From assembly GCA_905216195.1 (NCBI GenBank), contig CAJMSX010000012.1:1-64000 (forward strand): a stretch of DNA of 64,000 nt. The letters run 5' to 3'. The position numbers were made by a program, and so were the translations under genes. How positions within the stretch are numbered: position 1 is the stretch's first letter; every line of letters starts with the position of its first letter. Positions 26,801 to 35,753 of this stretch are shown one piece after another. Origin of the DNA: an uncultured bacterium. GTDB lineage: Bacteria > Bacteroidota > Bacteroidia > Bacteroidales > Marinifilaceae. The notes beneath the pieces are model-generated. The model was not told the DNA's origin, ran no database searches, and saw only the letters and a program-made list of their open reading frames with translations.

Positions 26801-27904
26801 ATGCGATTATTTTTTATAGGGATGCTGCTTGTTTTAGCGGTAGCTTGTCATGACGACAGCCCGGGGCCGGTGAATGGAGAAGCTCTGCGCACGGTTGTCG
26901 TGTATTTGGGGGTGGATAATAATTTTTCAGGAGAAGACCGGGAGAAGATCGAAAGTCTGGTAAGTGGTTGGAAGTCTTCTTTTAACGGCTATCTGTTGGT
27001 GTATGCCGATCCCCGGGGAAAAGCTCCTTATCTGACCCGAATTTATTGGAAAGACGGAAAAGCCGTCCAGGAAGAAGTCAGGCGTTACGAAGAAAGTAAT
27101 TCTGCCGATCCTGCTGTTTTTCGTCGGGTACTGACGGAGATTACGGAAGAATATCCGGCGCAATCCTATGGCTTGGTGGTACTTTCTCACGGCTCCGGTT
27201 GGCTGCCGGCCCAGGCTTTGGCCCGTCCGCAGTCTATCATTACGGACGGTAGTTCGGAGATGGAATTGAAAGATTTTGCCGGGGCATTGCCGGTAAAAAT
27301 GGATTTTGTCATTTTCGATGCCTGTTTTATGGGATCGGTTGAAGTGGCCTACGAGCTTAGGGATAAAGCGGATTATGTAGTTTTTTCTCCCGCTGAGGTG
27401 CTGGTTCCCGGTTTTGTTTATAAGAGCATGATGACTCATTTGATGAAGAAAAAACCGGACTTGAAAGCTGTAGCCCGGGAGTATTACGAATATTACGATA
27501 AACAGAGCGGATATTACCGCTCGGCTACGGTGAGCGTAGTCAAAACGGAAGCGCTGGAGGAGTTGGCTGTGCTTTCCCGCCAATTGCTGAAGGATAGGGA
27601 TGGGGAACAGGAGGTGAATTTACAAAAGATTCAGCGTTTCGGTTATGGACGGGATCTTTTGTATTTCGACTTCGGGGATTACATCCGCTCTTTGGAGCCG
27701 GCCCGGTTTGAAGAATTCAGTAAAACGCTCGATAAATGTGTAATATATAAAGCGGCAACACCTTCCTACTATTCGGTGGCGGTAGGGGGATTTACTCCGA
27801 TAAATGCTTTTAGTGGAGTGGCTATTTATATCCCTCAGTCGGTTTATCCGTCCCTGAATGCGGCTTACCGCCAATTGAAATGGACGAAGCGGGTAAATTT
27901 GTAA
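26801..27904 (+). CDS. Clostripain-like (C11) cysteine protease lipoprotein
   Basis: The 367-residue protein has a lipoprotein signal (LLVLAVAC, Cys at about residue 16). A caspase-like C11 domain follows. The catalytic His is in VVLSHGSGW and the catalytic Cys in FVIFDACFMGSVEVAYEL. Clostripain-family enzymes cut after Arg. Bacteroidales versions are often surface lipoproteins that process host or self proteins. It directly precedes an NlpC/P60 gene (stop-to-start spacing of a few codons), which suggests co-transcription. Confidence 0.85.
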   Translation: MRLFFIGMLLVLAVACHDDSPGPVNGEALRTVVVYLGVDNNFSGEDREKIESLVSGWKSSFNGYLLVYADPRGKAPYLTRIYWKDGKAVQEEVRRYEESNSADPAVFRRVLTEITEEYPAQSYGLVVLSHGSGWLPAQALARPQSIITDGSSEMELKDFAGALPVKMDFVIFDACFMGSVEVAYELRDKADYVVFSPAEVLVPGFVYKSMMTHLMKKKPDLKAVAREYYEYYDKQSGYYRSATVSVVKTEALEELAVLSRQLLKDRDGEQEVNLQKIQRFGYGRDLLYFDFGDYIRSLEPARFEEFSKTLDKCVIYKAATPSYYSVAVGGFTPINAFSGVAIYIPQSVYPSLNAAYRQLKWTKRVNL

Positions 27905-27946
27905 ATGTTTTTACGGAGAGAAGAATCGAATTTAATCTTTGAAAAT

Positions 27947-28738
27947 ATGGCTTTCGGTATAGCGGATTTAAGCATTGTTCCGATGCGGAAAGAACAGTCG
28001 GAGCGCAGTGAAATGGTTTCCCAGGTTTTGTTCGGGGAGTTGTATGAAGTGTTGGAAGAAACGGAAAAATGGGTATATGTGAAATTGTTTCACGACGGTT
28101 ATGAGGGATGGATCGATAAAAGAATGCATGTGGGGGTCAGCGAAGAGTATGCCGGGAAATACGGGATGGAATCTCCCGTGTTGACGACCGAAGTTTTCAA
28201 TATCGTGACAAAAAAGGGGGATTACGGCCATAAATTGCTGGTTGCCGGGAGTGTGCTTCCCTTTTTTCAGGCGGAAAACCGGGAGATGCGAATCGGAGAA
28301 GACGAGTATACGCTGGTTACCCGTACGAAAGATGTCGGAATAGAAAGTTTGCGGGAATTGATCATCACCTATGCTTTGATGTATTACAATACGCCTTATC
28401 TGTGGGGAGGACGTTCGCCTTACGGCATCGACTGTTCGGGATTGACGCAGATGGTCTATCGGTTGGCGGGTATCGGTATTCCCAGGGATGCTGCTTTACA
28501 GGTCAATTGCGGTCAGAATTTCTCGTTTATCGAAGAAGCTCTGCCCGGAGATTTGGCTTTTTTCGGAGATGAGGCCGGAGCCATTACTCATGTCGGGGTG
28601 TTATGGGAAAAGAACCGCATCATTCACGCCTCCGGAAAAGTAAGGGTGGATAAAATCGACCATCAGGGAATTTTTAACGAAGAACTGAAACGTTACACCC
28701 ATACGCTTAAAGTAATTAAACGCATGATAAGCGATTAA
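27947..28738 (+). CDS. NlpC/P60 peptidoglycan endopeptidase with SH3 domains
   Basis: The protein has 263 residues from the chosen start. Two SH3-like regions occupy about residues 1-130, with VPMRKEQSERSEMVSQVLFGELYEV as a typical start of such proteins. The C-terminal NlpC/P60 domain has the catalytic Cys in YGIDCSGLTQMVY and His in AITHVGVLW and IIHASG. The fold matches YkfC-like gamma-D-glutamyl-dipeptide hydrolases, which cut cell-wall peptides. A longer frame opens 42 bp upstream, but its extra residues do not fit the family, so the Met before AFGIADLS is preferred. No signal peptide is seen, which suggests cytosolic peptide recycling. Confidence 0.87.
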   Translation: MAFGIADLSIVPMRKEQSERSEMVSQVLFGELYEVLEETEKWVYVKLFHDGYEGWIDKRMHVGVSEEYAGKYGMESPVLTTEVFNIVTKKGDYGHKLLVAGSVLPFFQAENREMRIGEDEYTLVTRTKDVGIESLRELIITYALMYYNTPYLWGGRSPYGIDCSGLTQMVYRLAGIGIPRDAALQVNCGQNFSFIEEALPGDLAFFGDEAGAITHVGVLWEKNRIIHASGKVRVDKIDHQGIFNEELKRYTHTLKVIKRMISD

Positions 28739-28747
28739 CTCCCTGTT

Positions 28748-29827
28748 CTATTTCCGCTCCGCTACGGTGCCCGAGAGGTTGAGGGTAATTTCCGGGTTTT
28801 TCGGGTCGTTGGTGATGACCGACACCGATTTATATTGACGTCCGCTTCTTCCCGCCGAATCGAATATGGCCCGTATGGTGGTTTTTTGTCCGGGAGCGAG
28901 GGTTGTTTGCCCCACGGTTACAGCCGTGCAGCCGCAGCTGGTTTTAATTTTCCGGACAATCAGATTTGATTTCCCTTTATTGATCAGTAAAAAATCGCAA
29001 TTGACTTTTTTCCCGGGCTGGATTTCTCCAAATCCGATATTTTTCTTTTCAAAATGGGCTACCGGTGCCTCGGCTAATTCTTTTTCCGTCAGTTTGCTGA
29101 AATCTTCCGTAATCCTGGCACTGACAGAAATCCGGTTGTGGTAGGAATTTTGATTGTTCAAGCGAAGGGCTATCATATCGTACAGGTAACCGTAGTCGTT
29201 CGTTTCCGCTCCTTTGTAGGTCAGAATGATCATTCCTCTTTTTTTAGGCTGAATCTTTTCCGGAATGAATTCCAGATCGATATACGGAGGTGCATAAAGA
29301 GTGCTCAGAGTGACAGCACTGTCGAGGGTATTGAAATAATAGAGGGTATCCTTTACGGTCTCCTGGGTATATACGTTTTGGAAGTCGATATATCCGGTTT
29401 TAAATTTCAGACCGGAAAGGTCATACCGGTAAAGTAATTCCGGTTTCAGGGGGTTGTCTACGATATTGGCCTTTAGCCGCAAAGTTTCTTCCGGATTGGC
29501 TGCGTTCGAATGAACGATAGCGGTATAATTGAAATTTTTGGGCATACTCATTGAGAGAAACGATATCCGGATATCGGAAGATTCGCCGGGAGCGATGGGT
29601 TTTTTGCTCCATTGTGTCTGCATGCGGATGCTCATGCCGGACACCCGCTTGATGATAACCGGCGCTTTCCCTGTATTGGTAAACGTGAATTTTACTTCCG
29701 TAGGAATATCGTCCGCTTTCAGATCCTTCAGTTCTATTTCCGGATTTTTAAAACGGATAAACCCTTTCTGGGCGAAAAGTGTTGTTGTAGCGAATAAAGC
29801 GACGATAAGCAATAAAAATGGTTTCAT
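28748..29827 (-). CDS. DUF1573 protein, exported
   Basis: The 359-residue protein has a signal peptide (ending LFAQ20) and immunoglobulin-like DUF1573 repeats. The C-terminal repeat shows the family motif IKTSCGCTAVTV with LAPGQKTTI. The N-terminal repeat keeps the fold (SKKPIAPGESSDIRISF) but lacks the CGC cysteines. DUF1573 proteins are abundant in Bacteroidetes and often sit in the periplasm or on the surface; function is not established. It converges on the NlpC/P60 gene with only 9 bp between stops and lies downstream of a paralogue. Confidence 0.85.
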   Translation of the reverse strand: MKPFLLLIVALFATTTLFAQKGFIRFKNPEIELKDLKADDIPTEVKFTFTNTGKAPVIIKRVSGMSIRMQTQWSKKPIAPGESSDIRISFLSMSMPKNFNYTAIVHSNAANPEETLRLKANIVDNPLKPELLYRYDLSGLKFKTGYIDFQNVYTQETVKDTLYYFNTLDSAVTLSTLYAPPYIDLEFIPEKIQPKKRGMIILTYKGAETNDYGYLYDMIALRLNNQNSYHNRISVSARITEDFSKLTEKELAEAPVAHFEKKNIGFGEIQPGKKVNCDFLLINKGKSNLIVRKIKTSCGCTAVTVGQTTLAPGQKTTIRAIFDSAGRSGRQYKSVSVITNDPKNPEITLNLSGTVAERK

Positions 29828-29881
29828 TCTGGTTATCGTATTGGTTGTGTCATTAAAAGAACGTAAGGTTTGCGGGAAATT

Positions 29882-29892
29882 CCCCCCCCCCC
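29882..29892 (+). repeat. Homopolymer of 11 cytosines
   Basis: An unbroken run of 11 C (G on the minus strand) lies 55 bp upstream of the start of the DUF1573 gene at 29827. Such runs slip easily during replication. Confidence 0.95.
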
Positions 29893-29943
29893 GATAAATG
29901 CCGGCCTTTCCTATATGTCCTTGGACAGAGAGACGCAGGGGTG

Positions 29944-31008
29944 TTACTGTATATTTCCCGATAACTTATAGGTAACTATGGTATTCTTCGGATCGTTCAG
30001 GGTAAAAGAAATGATTTTTATCTTTTTTCCGGGCCGGTCGTCCGTTTTCAATACCAAATTCACTTTTATTTTTTTCCCGGGTTTAACGGTCATTTTCGAC
30101 GGGTGAACCGTCAGGTTGCGGTCGTCGGAAGTTTTTATTTTTCGGATGATCAAATCCGATTTTCCGGCATTCTGGATGTAAAAATCGTGTTTTTTAGTCG
30201 AATTTTTAGTCAGTTTACCGAGTATGCCTTCCTTTTCCGAGAAGACGGCTCGGGGAGCCGAAGCATAATTATCGGCTTTATAAGCGGAAAAATCCTCTGT
30301 AATGTTAGCTACTATGTGAAAGGACTGATCTGCCGGCTCATCGGTTTTCAGCCGGATTGTGTCGGAGACGAATCCCCAGTCGTTTTTCAGGCCGGCGTCG
30401 TAAGTAATGTGGATTTCCCCTTTTTCTCCTTTCTGTAAAACGTTCGGAAGAACACTGGCCGTCAGGTGTTTGCTGTCCGAAAGAACACTGAGGGAGAGCG
30501 GTTGTTGTCCGGTATTTACAATTTCTATGGTTTTCCGGACCTGGTCTGTATGCGTGATAGTTCCGAAGTTGACCTCTTTCCGTCTCATTTTGAGATTCCC
30601 GGCGCTGTAGGGATAGCCGGCATAGGGGTCGGCCGCTTGCGACTTGATTTTTCCCCGGACCGTCAAGGATACGACGGGTGGAAGGGCGTTGGAATTTACG
30701 GTAACGCTGTTGACAAAAGAACCTTTCCGGTGGCGGGGATTGAAGCTTACCTTTATTTTGCCCGTTTCTCCCGGTAATATGGGGTGGCGGCTCCATTCCG
30801 GAGTCGTACATCCGCAGCCTGCTCTTACCTGGGTTAAAATCAAAGGAGCTTTTCCGGTATTGGTAAACAGAAATTCGTGGCTGACCTGGCCGTCGTATTC
30901 CCCTATCGTCCCGAAATTATGCGAAGTTTGTTTAAACTGTATTCGGGCTTTCTGGCTGAAACAGAATAGAGGTAAAATGGCAAAAAGCAGAAAAAGAAAC
31001 TTTCTCAT
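29944..31008 (-). CDS. DUF1573 protein, exported, paralogue
   Basis: The 354-residue protein has a signal peptide (ending CFSQ19) and DUF1573 repeats. The first repeat has the full family motif RAGCGCTTPEWSRHPILPGETGKIKVSF; later repeats keep the strand pattern without the CGC motif. It is a paralogue of the downstream gene with the Cys motif in the opposite repeat, so the two may form a complementary pair. A well-formed minus-strand promoter lies at 31073-31104. The 116-bp gap between the two genes contains the C11 tract, which could set the output of the second gene. Confidence 0.85.
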   Translation of the reverse strand: MRKFLFLLFAILPLFCFSQKARIQFKQTSHNFGTIGEYDGQVSHEFLFTNTGKAPLILTQVRAGCGCTTPEWSRHPILPGETGKIKVSFNPRHRKGSFVNSVTVNSNALPPVVSLTVRGKIKSQAADPYAGYPYSAGNLKMRRKEVNFGTITHTDQVRKTIEIVNTGQQPLSLSVLSDSKHLTASVLPNVLQKGEKGEIHITYDAGLKNDWGFVSDTIRLKTDEPADQSFHIVANITEDFSAYKADNYASAPRAVFSEKEGILGKLTKNSTKKHDFYIQNAGKSDLIIRKIKTSDDRNLTVHPSKMTVKPGKKIKVNLVLKTDDRPGKKIKIISFTLNDPKNTIVTYKLSGNIQ

Positions 31009-31072
31009 GGATATGATATTTTCTATCTTTGACTTTCTCCGGTGACACCATTTACCGGAGGCTAATATTTCA

Positions 31073-31104
31073 CAAAGATAATATAAACCGCAGGCAGAAC
31101 CAAA
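31073..31104 (-). promoter_or_regulatory. Promoter for the DUF1573 gene pair
   Basis: On the minus strand, TTTG (31104-31101), a 20-bp spacer and TATCTTTG (31080-31073) match the Bacteroidetes consensus exactly. A small CCGGT/ACCGG hairpin lies in the leader. Confidence 0.65.
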
Positions 31105-31249
31105 TTTATCGTGTCCGCTGAGAAAGAGTTTACTTTATTTAACGATACTTCGGTCAATTTCAGTACCGGATCGATCCGGGGAAGTCCGGGAGTCCCGAAC
31201 CGCTTTCAGGCTGGAAGTCAGCGATCGTTAAGTTTTTCTTTTTGAAATG

Positions 31250-31281
31250 CTTGTGCGAAGAAAAATAAAAATGTATCTTTG
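31250..31281 (+). promoter_or_regulatory. rpsO promoter
   Basis: CTTG (31250-31253), a 20-bp spacer and TATCTTTG (31274-31281) fit the Bacteroidetes pattern with one mismatch, 41 bp before the rpsO start. Confidence 0.55.
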
Positions 31282-31322
31282 CGGCGTTTAACGATATTAA
31301 TCACTTTAAAGGTTTAGAAATT

Positions 31323-31592
31323 ATGTATTTAACGTCTGAAAAGAAAGAAGAGCTTTTTTCAAGTTACGGGAAGTCTAATAAAGATACAGGTTCAGCCGAA
31401 TCTCAGATCGCTTTATTTTCCTACCGTATCGGTCATCTGACAGAACATTTGAAAAACAACCATAAAGATTATGCCACCCAGCGCGCATTGATCAAATTGG
31501 TAGGAAAACGTAGAGCATTGCTGGATTATCTGAGAGAAAAAGATATTGAAAGATATCGTTCTATCATTAAAGCATTGAATATACGTAAATAA
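31323..31592 (+). CDS. rpsO: 30S ribosomal protein S15
   Basis: The 89-residue protein is full length. It has the S15 signature across TGSAESQIALFSYRIGHLTEHLKNNHKDY and RRALLDYLREKDIERYRSIIKALNIRK. It binds the central domain of 16S rRNA. It precedes pnp, the same neighbour as in many bacteria, but a strong terminator lies between them, so pnp is expected to have its own promoter or depend on read-through. Confidence 0.97.
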   Translation: MYLTSEKKEELFSSYGKSNKDTGSAESQIALFSYRIGHLTEHLKNNHKDYATQRALIKLVGKRRALLDYLREKDIERYRSIIKALNIRK

Positions 31593-31604
31593 ACATACGT
31601 TTTG

Positions 31605-31640
31605 AACAAACCCGGGACTTCCCGGGCTTGTTTTTATTTT
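31605..31640 (+). terminator. Terminator after rpsO
   Basis: ACAA-CCCGGG (31606-31616) pairs with CCCGGG-TTGT (31621-31631) around ACTT, followed by TTTTATTTT. This is a classic intrinsic terminator. Confidence 0.85.
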
Positions 31641-31711
31641 TACCTCCCTCCGAACCTCCGTTTATCTAAAAGAATTCCGTTAAAATTAGTGTTATTTTAA
31701 CAGTAAAAATT

Positions 31712-33844
31712 ATGAATGTTATTGAAAAGAGTATTACTCTGCACGACGGTAGAGTGATTACACTGGAAACGGGTAAGTTGGCAAAACAAGCTGACGGCGC
31801 CGTGATGTTGAAAATGGGAAATACGATGTTGCTGGCAACGGTAGTATCTGCCCAGGAAGCCGGACCGGATGTGGATTTTATGCCGTTGTCCGTGGATTAT
31901 AAAGAGAAATTTTCTTCGATAGGACGCTTCCCCGGAGGTTTTACACGGAGAGAAGGGAGAGCTTCCGATTATGAAGTTTTGGTGTCCCGTTTGATCGACC
32001 GGGCCTTGAGACCCTTGTTCCCGGATGACTACCATGCCGAAACTTTTGTACAGGTGACTTTATATTCGGCAGACGAAGAATCTATGCCCGATGCCCTGGC
32101 GGGATTTGCCGCTTCGGCCGCCCTAGCTGTGAGCGATATCCCTTTCCATGGGCCGATTTCCGAAGTTCGGGTAGCCCGGATCAAGGGAGAGTTCGTCATT
32201 AATCCCACCTGTTCTCAGTTAAAAGAAGCCGATTTGGATATTATGGTGGGGGCTACCTACGAAAATATTATGATGGTAGAAGGGGAAATGAGTGAGGTGT
32301 CTGAAAAAGAGATGCTGGATGCCATTAAGTTCGCCCACCTGGCCATCAAGGACCAATGTCTGATTCAGAAAGAACTGGCGGAAGCCGTAGGAAAAGCCAA
32401 ACGAGAGTATTGTCATGAGGTGAACGACGAAGAGCTGAGAAAAGATGTGTGGGAAAAATGTTACCGGAAGGTATATGAGGTAGCCCGTCAGTGTAATGCC
32501 GATAAACATCTGAGAGGTGAATTGTTACACCGGGTATGTGAAGAATATATGGAAGCCCTTCCCGAAGAAGAAAGGGAGGCGAAAAAATCCATGGTTGCCC
32601 GTTATTATCACGATGTGGAAAAGGAGGCGATGAGACGGATGATCCTGGACGAAGGTGTTCGTTTGGACGGACGTACTACCGAACAGATCCGTCCGATCTG
32701 GTGTGAAGTGGGATATCTACCTGGTCCTCACGGTTCTGCCGTTTTCACCCGGGGAGAAACCCAATCTTTGTCTACGGTGACCTTAGGAACTAAATTGGAT
32801 GAAAAAATCATAGACGAAGCGACGGAACAGGGGAAAGAAAAATTCTTGTTGCATTACAATTTCCCGCCTTTTTCCACCGGAGAAGCCAAGCCTACCCGCG
32901 GAGTAGGACGCCGTGAAATCGGTCACGGGAATCTGGCCCACAGGGCTTTGAAACGGATGTTGCCGACGGATTTTCCTTATACGATCCGGGTGGTATCCGA
33001 TATTCTGGAATCCAACGGTTCTTCTTCTATGGCTACCGTATGTGCCGGCACCTTGGCTTTGATGGACGCCGGAGTACCGATGAAAAAACCGGTTACCGGT
33101 ATCGCTATGGGGCTGATTACCGACAAAGGCTGTGAAAAATATGCCGTGTTGTCGGATATTCTGGGAGATGAGGATCACCTGGGTGACATGGATTTTAAAG
33201 TGACGGGAACCGTAGACGGAATCACCGCTACCCAGATGGATATAAAAGTGGACGGCCTTCCTTACGAGATTTTGGAAAAAGCACTGGAACAAGCCCGGCG
33301 GGGACGTCTGCATATCATGAATATTATTCGGGAAACTTTACCGGAACCCCGTCCGGAACTGAAGCCGCATGCCCCGCGCATCCAGACGATTATTATCGAT
33401 AAGGATCAGATCGGCGCCGTGATTGGTCCCGGTGGAAAAATTATCCAGGATATTCAGGAAAAGTCAGGAGCCGTTATTAATATCGAAGAAGTCGGCAATA
33501 AAGGAGTGGTGGATATCTCCGCTACCAATGCTGATTCTATCAACATGGCCCTGGCCCGTATCCGGGCTATCGTAGCTCGCCCGGAAGAGGGAGAAATTTA
33601 CGAAGGTGTCGTCAAATCGATTATGCCTTTCGGTGCTTTTGTCGAAATTCTTCCCGGAAAGGACGGCTTGCTGCACATTTCGGAAATCGATTATAAGCGC
33701 CTGGAAAAAGTAGAAGATGCCTTGAAAGAGGGAGATAAAGTCCGGGTGAAATTGTTGGAAATCGACAAAAAGACCGGGAAACTTCGTTTGTCCCGCAAGG
33801 CTTTGTTGCCGAAGCCGGAACGGAAAGAACCGGATAAAAAGTAA
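31712..33844 (+). CDS. pnp: Polyribonucleotide nucleotidyltransferase (PNPase)
   Basis: The 710-residue enzyme degrades RNA 3' to 5' with phosphate. Two RNase PH domains flank a helical linker; RNase PH-2 carries GPHGSAVFTRGETQ and DILGDEDHLGDMDFKVTGT. A KH domain with GAVIGPGGKIIQDIQEKSGA lies at about residues 565-625, and the S1 domain ends with GKLRLSRKALL. Length is typical. A terminator follows directly. Confidence 0.97.
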   Translation: MNVIEKSITLHDGRVITLETGKLAKQADGAVMLKMGNTMLLATVVSAQEAGPDVDFMPLSVDYKEKFSSIGRFPGGFTRREGRASDYEVLVSRLIDRALRPLFPDDYHAETFVQVTLYSADEESMPDALAGFAASAALAVSDIPFHGPISEVRVARIKGEFVINPTCSQLKEADLDIMVGATYENIMMVEGEMSEVSEKEMLDAIKFAHLAIKDQCLIQKELAEAVGKAKREYCHEVNDEELRKDVWEKCYRKVYEVARQCNADKHLRGELLHRVCEEYMEALPEEEREAKKSMVARYYHDVEKEAMRRMILDEGVRLDGRTTEQIRPIWCEVGYLPGPHGSAVFTRGETQSLSTVTLGTKLDEKIIDEATEQGKEKFLLHYNFPPFSTGEAKPTRGVGRREIGHGNLAHRALKRMLPTDFPYTIRVVSDILESNGSSSMATVCAGTLALMDAGVPMKKPVTGIAMGLITDKGCEKYAVLSDILGDEDHLGDMDFKVTGTVDGITATQMDIKVDGLPYEILEKALEQARRGRLHIMNIIRETLPEPRPELKPHAPRIQTIIIDKDQIGAVIGPGGKIIQDIQEKSGAVINIEEVGNKGVVDISATNADSINMALARIRAIVARPEEGEIYEGVVKSIMPFGAFVEILPGKDGLLHISEIDYKRLEKVEDALKEGDKVRVKLLEIDKKTGKLRLSRKALLPKPERKEPDKK

Positions 33845-33870
33845 AAAAAGAGGCGTCAGCCTCTTTTTTT
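33843..33870. terminator. Terminator after pnp
   Basis: GAGGC (33850-33854) and GCCTC (33859-33863) pair around GTCA, flanked by seven A on the left and seven T on the right, so it can work in both directions. Confidence 0.88.
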
Positions 33871-33872
33871 AT

Positions 33873-33903
33873 ATTGTTCAGGGTGTATTTTTATTTATCT
33901 TTG
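33873..33903 (+). promoter_or_regulatory. pdxA promoter
   Basis: ATTG (33873-33876), a 19-bp spacer and TATCTTTG (33896-33903) fit the Bacteroidetes pattern. The start site near 33909 leaves too short a leader for the Met at 33916, which supports the Met at 33925 as pdxA start. Confidence 0.55.
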
Positions 33904-33924
33904 TGTGGCTAAAAAATGGTTACG

Positions 33925-35028
33925 ATGGAAAATAGATTAAAAGTGGGAATCTCGCAGGGGGATGTGAACGGCATAGGTTACGAAATGATCATAAAGATTA
34001 TGGCGGAGAACAAAATTTGTGAAATTTGTACGCCGGTTCTTTACGGTTCGTCCAAGGTTGCCGCTTATCATCGGAAAACTTTAAATATAGAGAATTTCAA
34101 TCTGAACAGTATTCAATCTCCCCGGGATGCCAATCCCAAGCGTTGCAACGTTATCAATTGTGTTGACGATGCGATTAAAGTGGATTTGGGAAAAGAAACC
34201 CCCGAAGCGGACGAAGCTGCCATGTTCGCCTTGAAGTCGGCGCTGGATGATCTGGACCGGAATGAGCTGGAAATGGTGACGGCTGCCCCTCAGTCCTGTG
34301 CTTCCTTTAAACTCGAAAATGCGGAAGGATGTCCCGATTACCTGGCGAAAAGATACGGAGCCAGAAATGTTACTCCCGTTCTGGTAGGTTCGAAGATGAA
34401 AATGAGCTTCGTTACCACCCATATTCCTTTTAAAGATATTGCGGCTGCCATTACTCCGGTGAGCATATTGGCTAAACTGAAAATTCTGGACCAGTGCCTG
34501 AAAAAGGATTTTACCATTCGGAAGCCCCGGATCGCCGTATTGGGGCTGAATCCCCATACCGGAGAGCATTGCTCTTTCGGAGAGGAAGAGAAAAACATCA
34601 TCCTTCCCGCTCTGGAGAAAGCCCGGGAAAACGGAATTATGGCATTGGGACCTTATGCCCCCGATAATTTATTCAGCGGAACCGAATACGAAAAATTCGA
34701 TGCGGTTCTGGCTTTGTATCACGATCAGGGAATGATCCCTTTTAAAGCTCTCGAAGGGAATGAGGGGGCCGTATTGATGGTCGGAATACCCGTTGTATAC
34801 ACATCCACAGTCAGCGGAACGGCTTATGATCTGGTAGGTCAGGGGAAGGCCGATGAGCAGGCGTTGAGGAACGCCCTCTATCTGGGTATAGATGTTTTTA
34901 ACAATCGCCGCATGAACGAGGAATTGTCGCGCAATCCCCTTCCGCATTACGATATTGCCGGAAATGCCAACGAAAGTGATTTGAACGTAGAGCAAATTGC
35001 AGGAGTAAAAGAGGAAGCAGAAGATTAA
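33925..35028 (+). CDS. pdxA: PdxA-family 4-hydroxythreonine-4-phosphate dehydrogenase with altered substrate motifs
   Basis: The 367-residue protein has the PdxA fold: GISQGDVNGIGYEMI at the N-terminus, and the three metal-site histidines in VTTHIPFKDI, LGLNPHTGEH and ALYHDQGM. In vitamin B6 synthesis PdxA oxidises 4-phosphohydroxythreonine. Two motifs that normally bind substrate are changed here: the usual TAPINK stretch reads TAAPQS, and the usual GHTEYL reads GCPDYL. The loss of that His-Thr pair is unusual. The protein may use another substrate or be poorly active in B6 synthesis. No pdxJ is adjacent. I start it at 33925, where MENRLKVGISQG aligns with the family; a Met 9 bp upstream is too close to the promoter. 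Confidence 0.8.
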   Translation: MENRLKVGISQGDVNGIGYEMIIKIMAENKICEICTPVLYGSSKVAAYHRKTLNIENFNLNSIQSPRDANPKRCNVINCVDDAIKVDLGKETPEADEAAMFALKSALDDLDRNELEMVTAAPQSCASFKLENAEGCPDYLAKRYGARNVTPVLVGSKMKMSFVTTHIPFKDIAAAITPVSILAKLKILDQCLKKDFTIRKPRIAVLGLNPHTGEHCSFGEEEKNIILPALEKARENGIMALGPYAPDNLFSGTEYEKFDAVLALYHDQGMIPFKALEGNEGAVLMVGIPVVYTSTVSGTAYDLVGQGKADEQALRNALYLGIDVFNNRRMNEELSRNPLPHYDIAGNANESDLNVEQIAGVKEEAED

Positions 35029-35030
35029 AA

Positions 35031-35057
35031 AAAGCCGGTCGTCAGACCGGTTTTTTT
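35031..35057. terminator. Bidirectional terminator pdxA/ndk
   Basis: CCGGTC (35035-35040) pairs with GACCGG (35045-35050) around GTCA; A-rich on the left, seven T on the right. It ends both converging genes. Confidence 0.88.
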
Positions 35058-35067
35058 CGGTCCTTTT

Positions 35068-35529
35068 TTAACTGTCTATTTGATCCGGTGGAATGGGAAG
35101 CCGATAGCGGGCTTCGATAATTTCTTTTTCCGAAAAGAAAAAAGCCGTTTCCCAGGCGGCATTTTTTTCGCTGTCGGAGGCATGAATGGCATTCCGGGTG
35201 ATGCTTTCTCCATAGAGGTTACGGATGCTTCCGCTTTCAGCCCGGGCCGGATCGGTAGCTCCGATGAATTTCCGGAAATCTGCTATGGCGTTTTCCTTTT
35301 CCAACACGGCAGCGACAATAGGACCGGAAGACATAAAAAGGCAAAGATTCCCGAAAAAGGGACGTTCCCGGTGTACGGCATAAAATTTCTCGGCGTCCGA
35401 CCGGCTTAAAAACAGCATTTTCAGGGTGAGTATACGGAAACCCGCTTTTTCAATGCGGGCGAGTATATCCCCGGTATGTCCGTTCCCTACCGCATTGGGT
35501 TTCAGGATCGTAAATGTTCGGTTATTCAT
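35068..35529 (-). CDS. ndk: Nucleoside diphosphate kinase
   Basis: The 153-residue enzyme moves the gamma-phosphate between nucleotides through a phospho-histidine. The active-site His lies in the signature ITRNAIHASDSEKNA. Other family marks are TFTILKPNAVGNG and RPFFGNLCLFMSSGPIVAAVLEKENAI. Size matches the family. It stands alone on the minus strand, converging with pdxA. Confidence 0.96.
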   Translation of the reverse strand: MNNRTFTILKPNAVGNGHTGDILARIEKAGFRILTLKMLFLSRSDAEKFYAVHRERPFFGNLCLFMSSGPIVAAVLEKENAIADFRKFIGATDPARAESGSIRNLYGESITRNAIHASDSEKNAAWETAFFFSEKEIIEARYRLPIPPDQIDS

Positions 35530-35753
35530 CTCTTTTTATTTTGGTGATGCAGCAATTTTATTCCAGAAACGGTCTTTTTTTCAGAATGTTTCGTCTTTTT
35601 CGGAAACTTCCGGGTGAACCGGAGAACGGTTTGAAAAATAATCCCGTAAACCTGCGGGGGAAGTACGGAACCGGATTGAAGCCTGTCCGGTGAATCCAGC
35701 CTGCAAGGCGTTGGCTGGAGTGTATATCCGGGCGTTTTTATCGGGCGGAACGT

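Larger units (their letters stand above)
31009..31322. other. Divergent intergenic region DUF1573/rpsO
   Basis: This 314-bp gap holds two opposite promoters, at 31073-31104 (minus) and 31250-31281 (plus). I see nothing else coding in it. Confidence 0.6.

Noticed and set aside
31273..31282. Match to GTAnnTTTGC, the core used by CTnDOT-type integrases (also at 9544 and 45377)
   Set aside because: The core overlaps the Bacteroidetes promoter box TAnnTTTG, so matches at promoters are expected. No element end is seen at these places.
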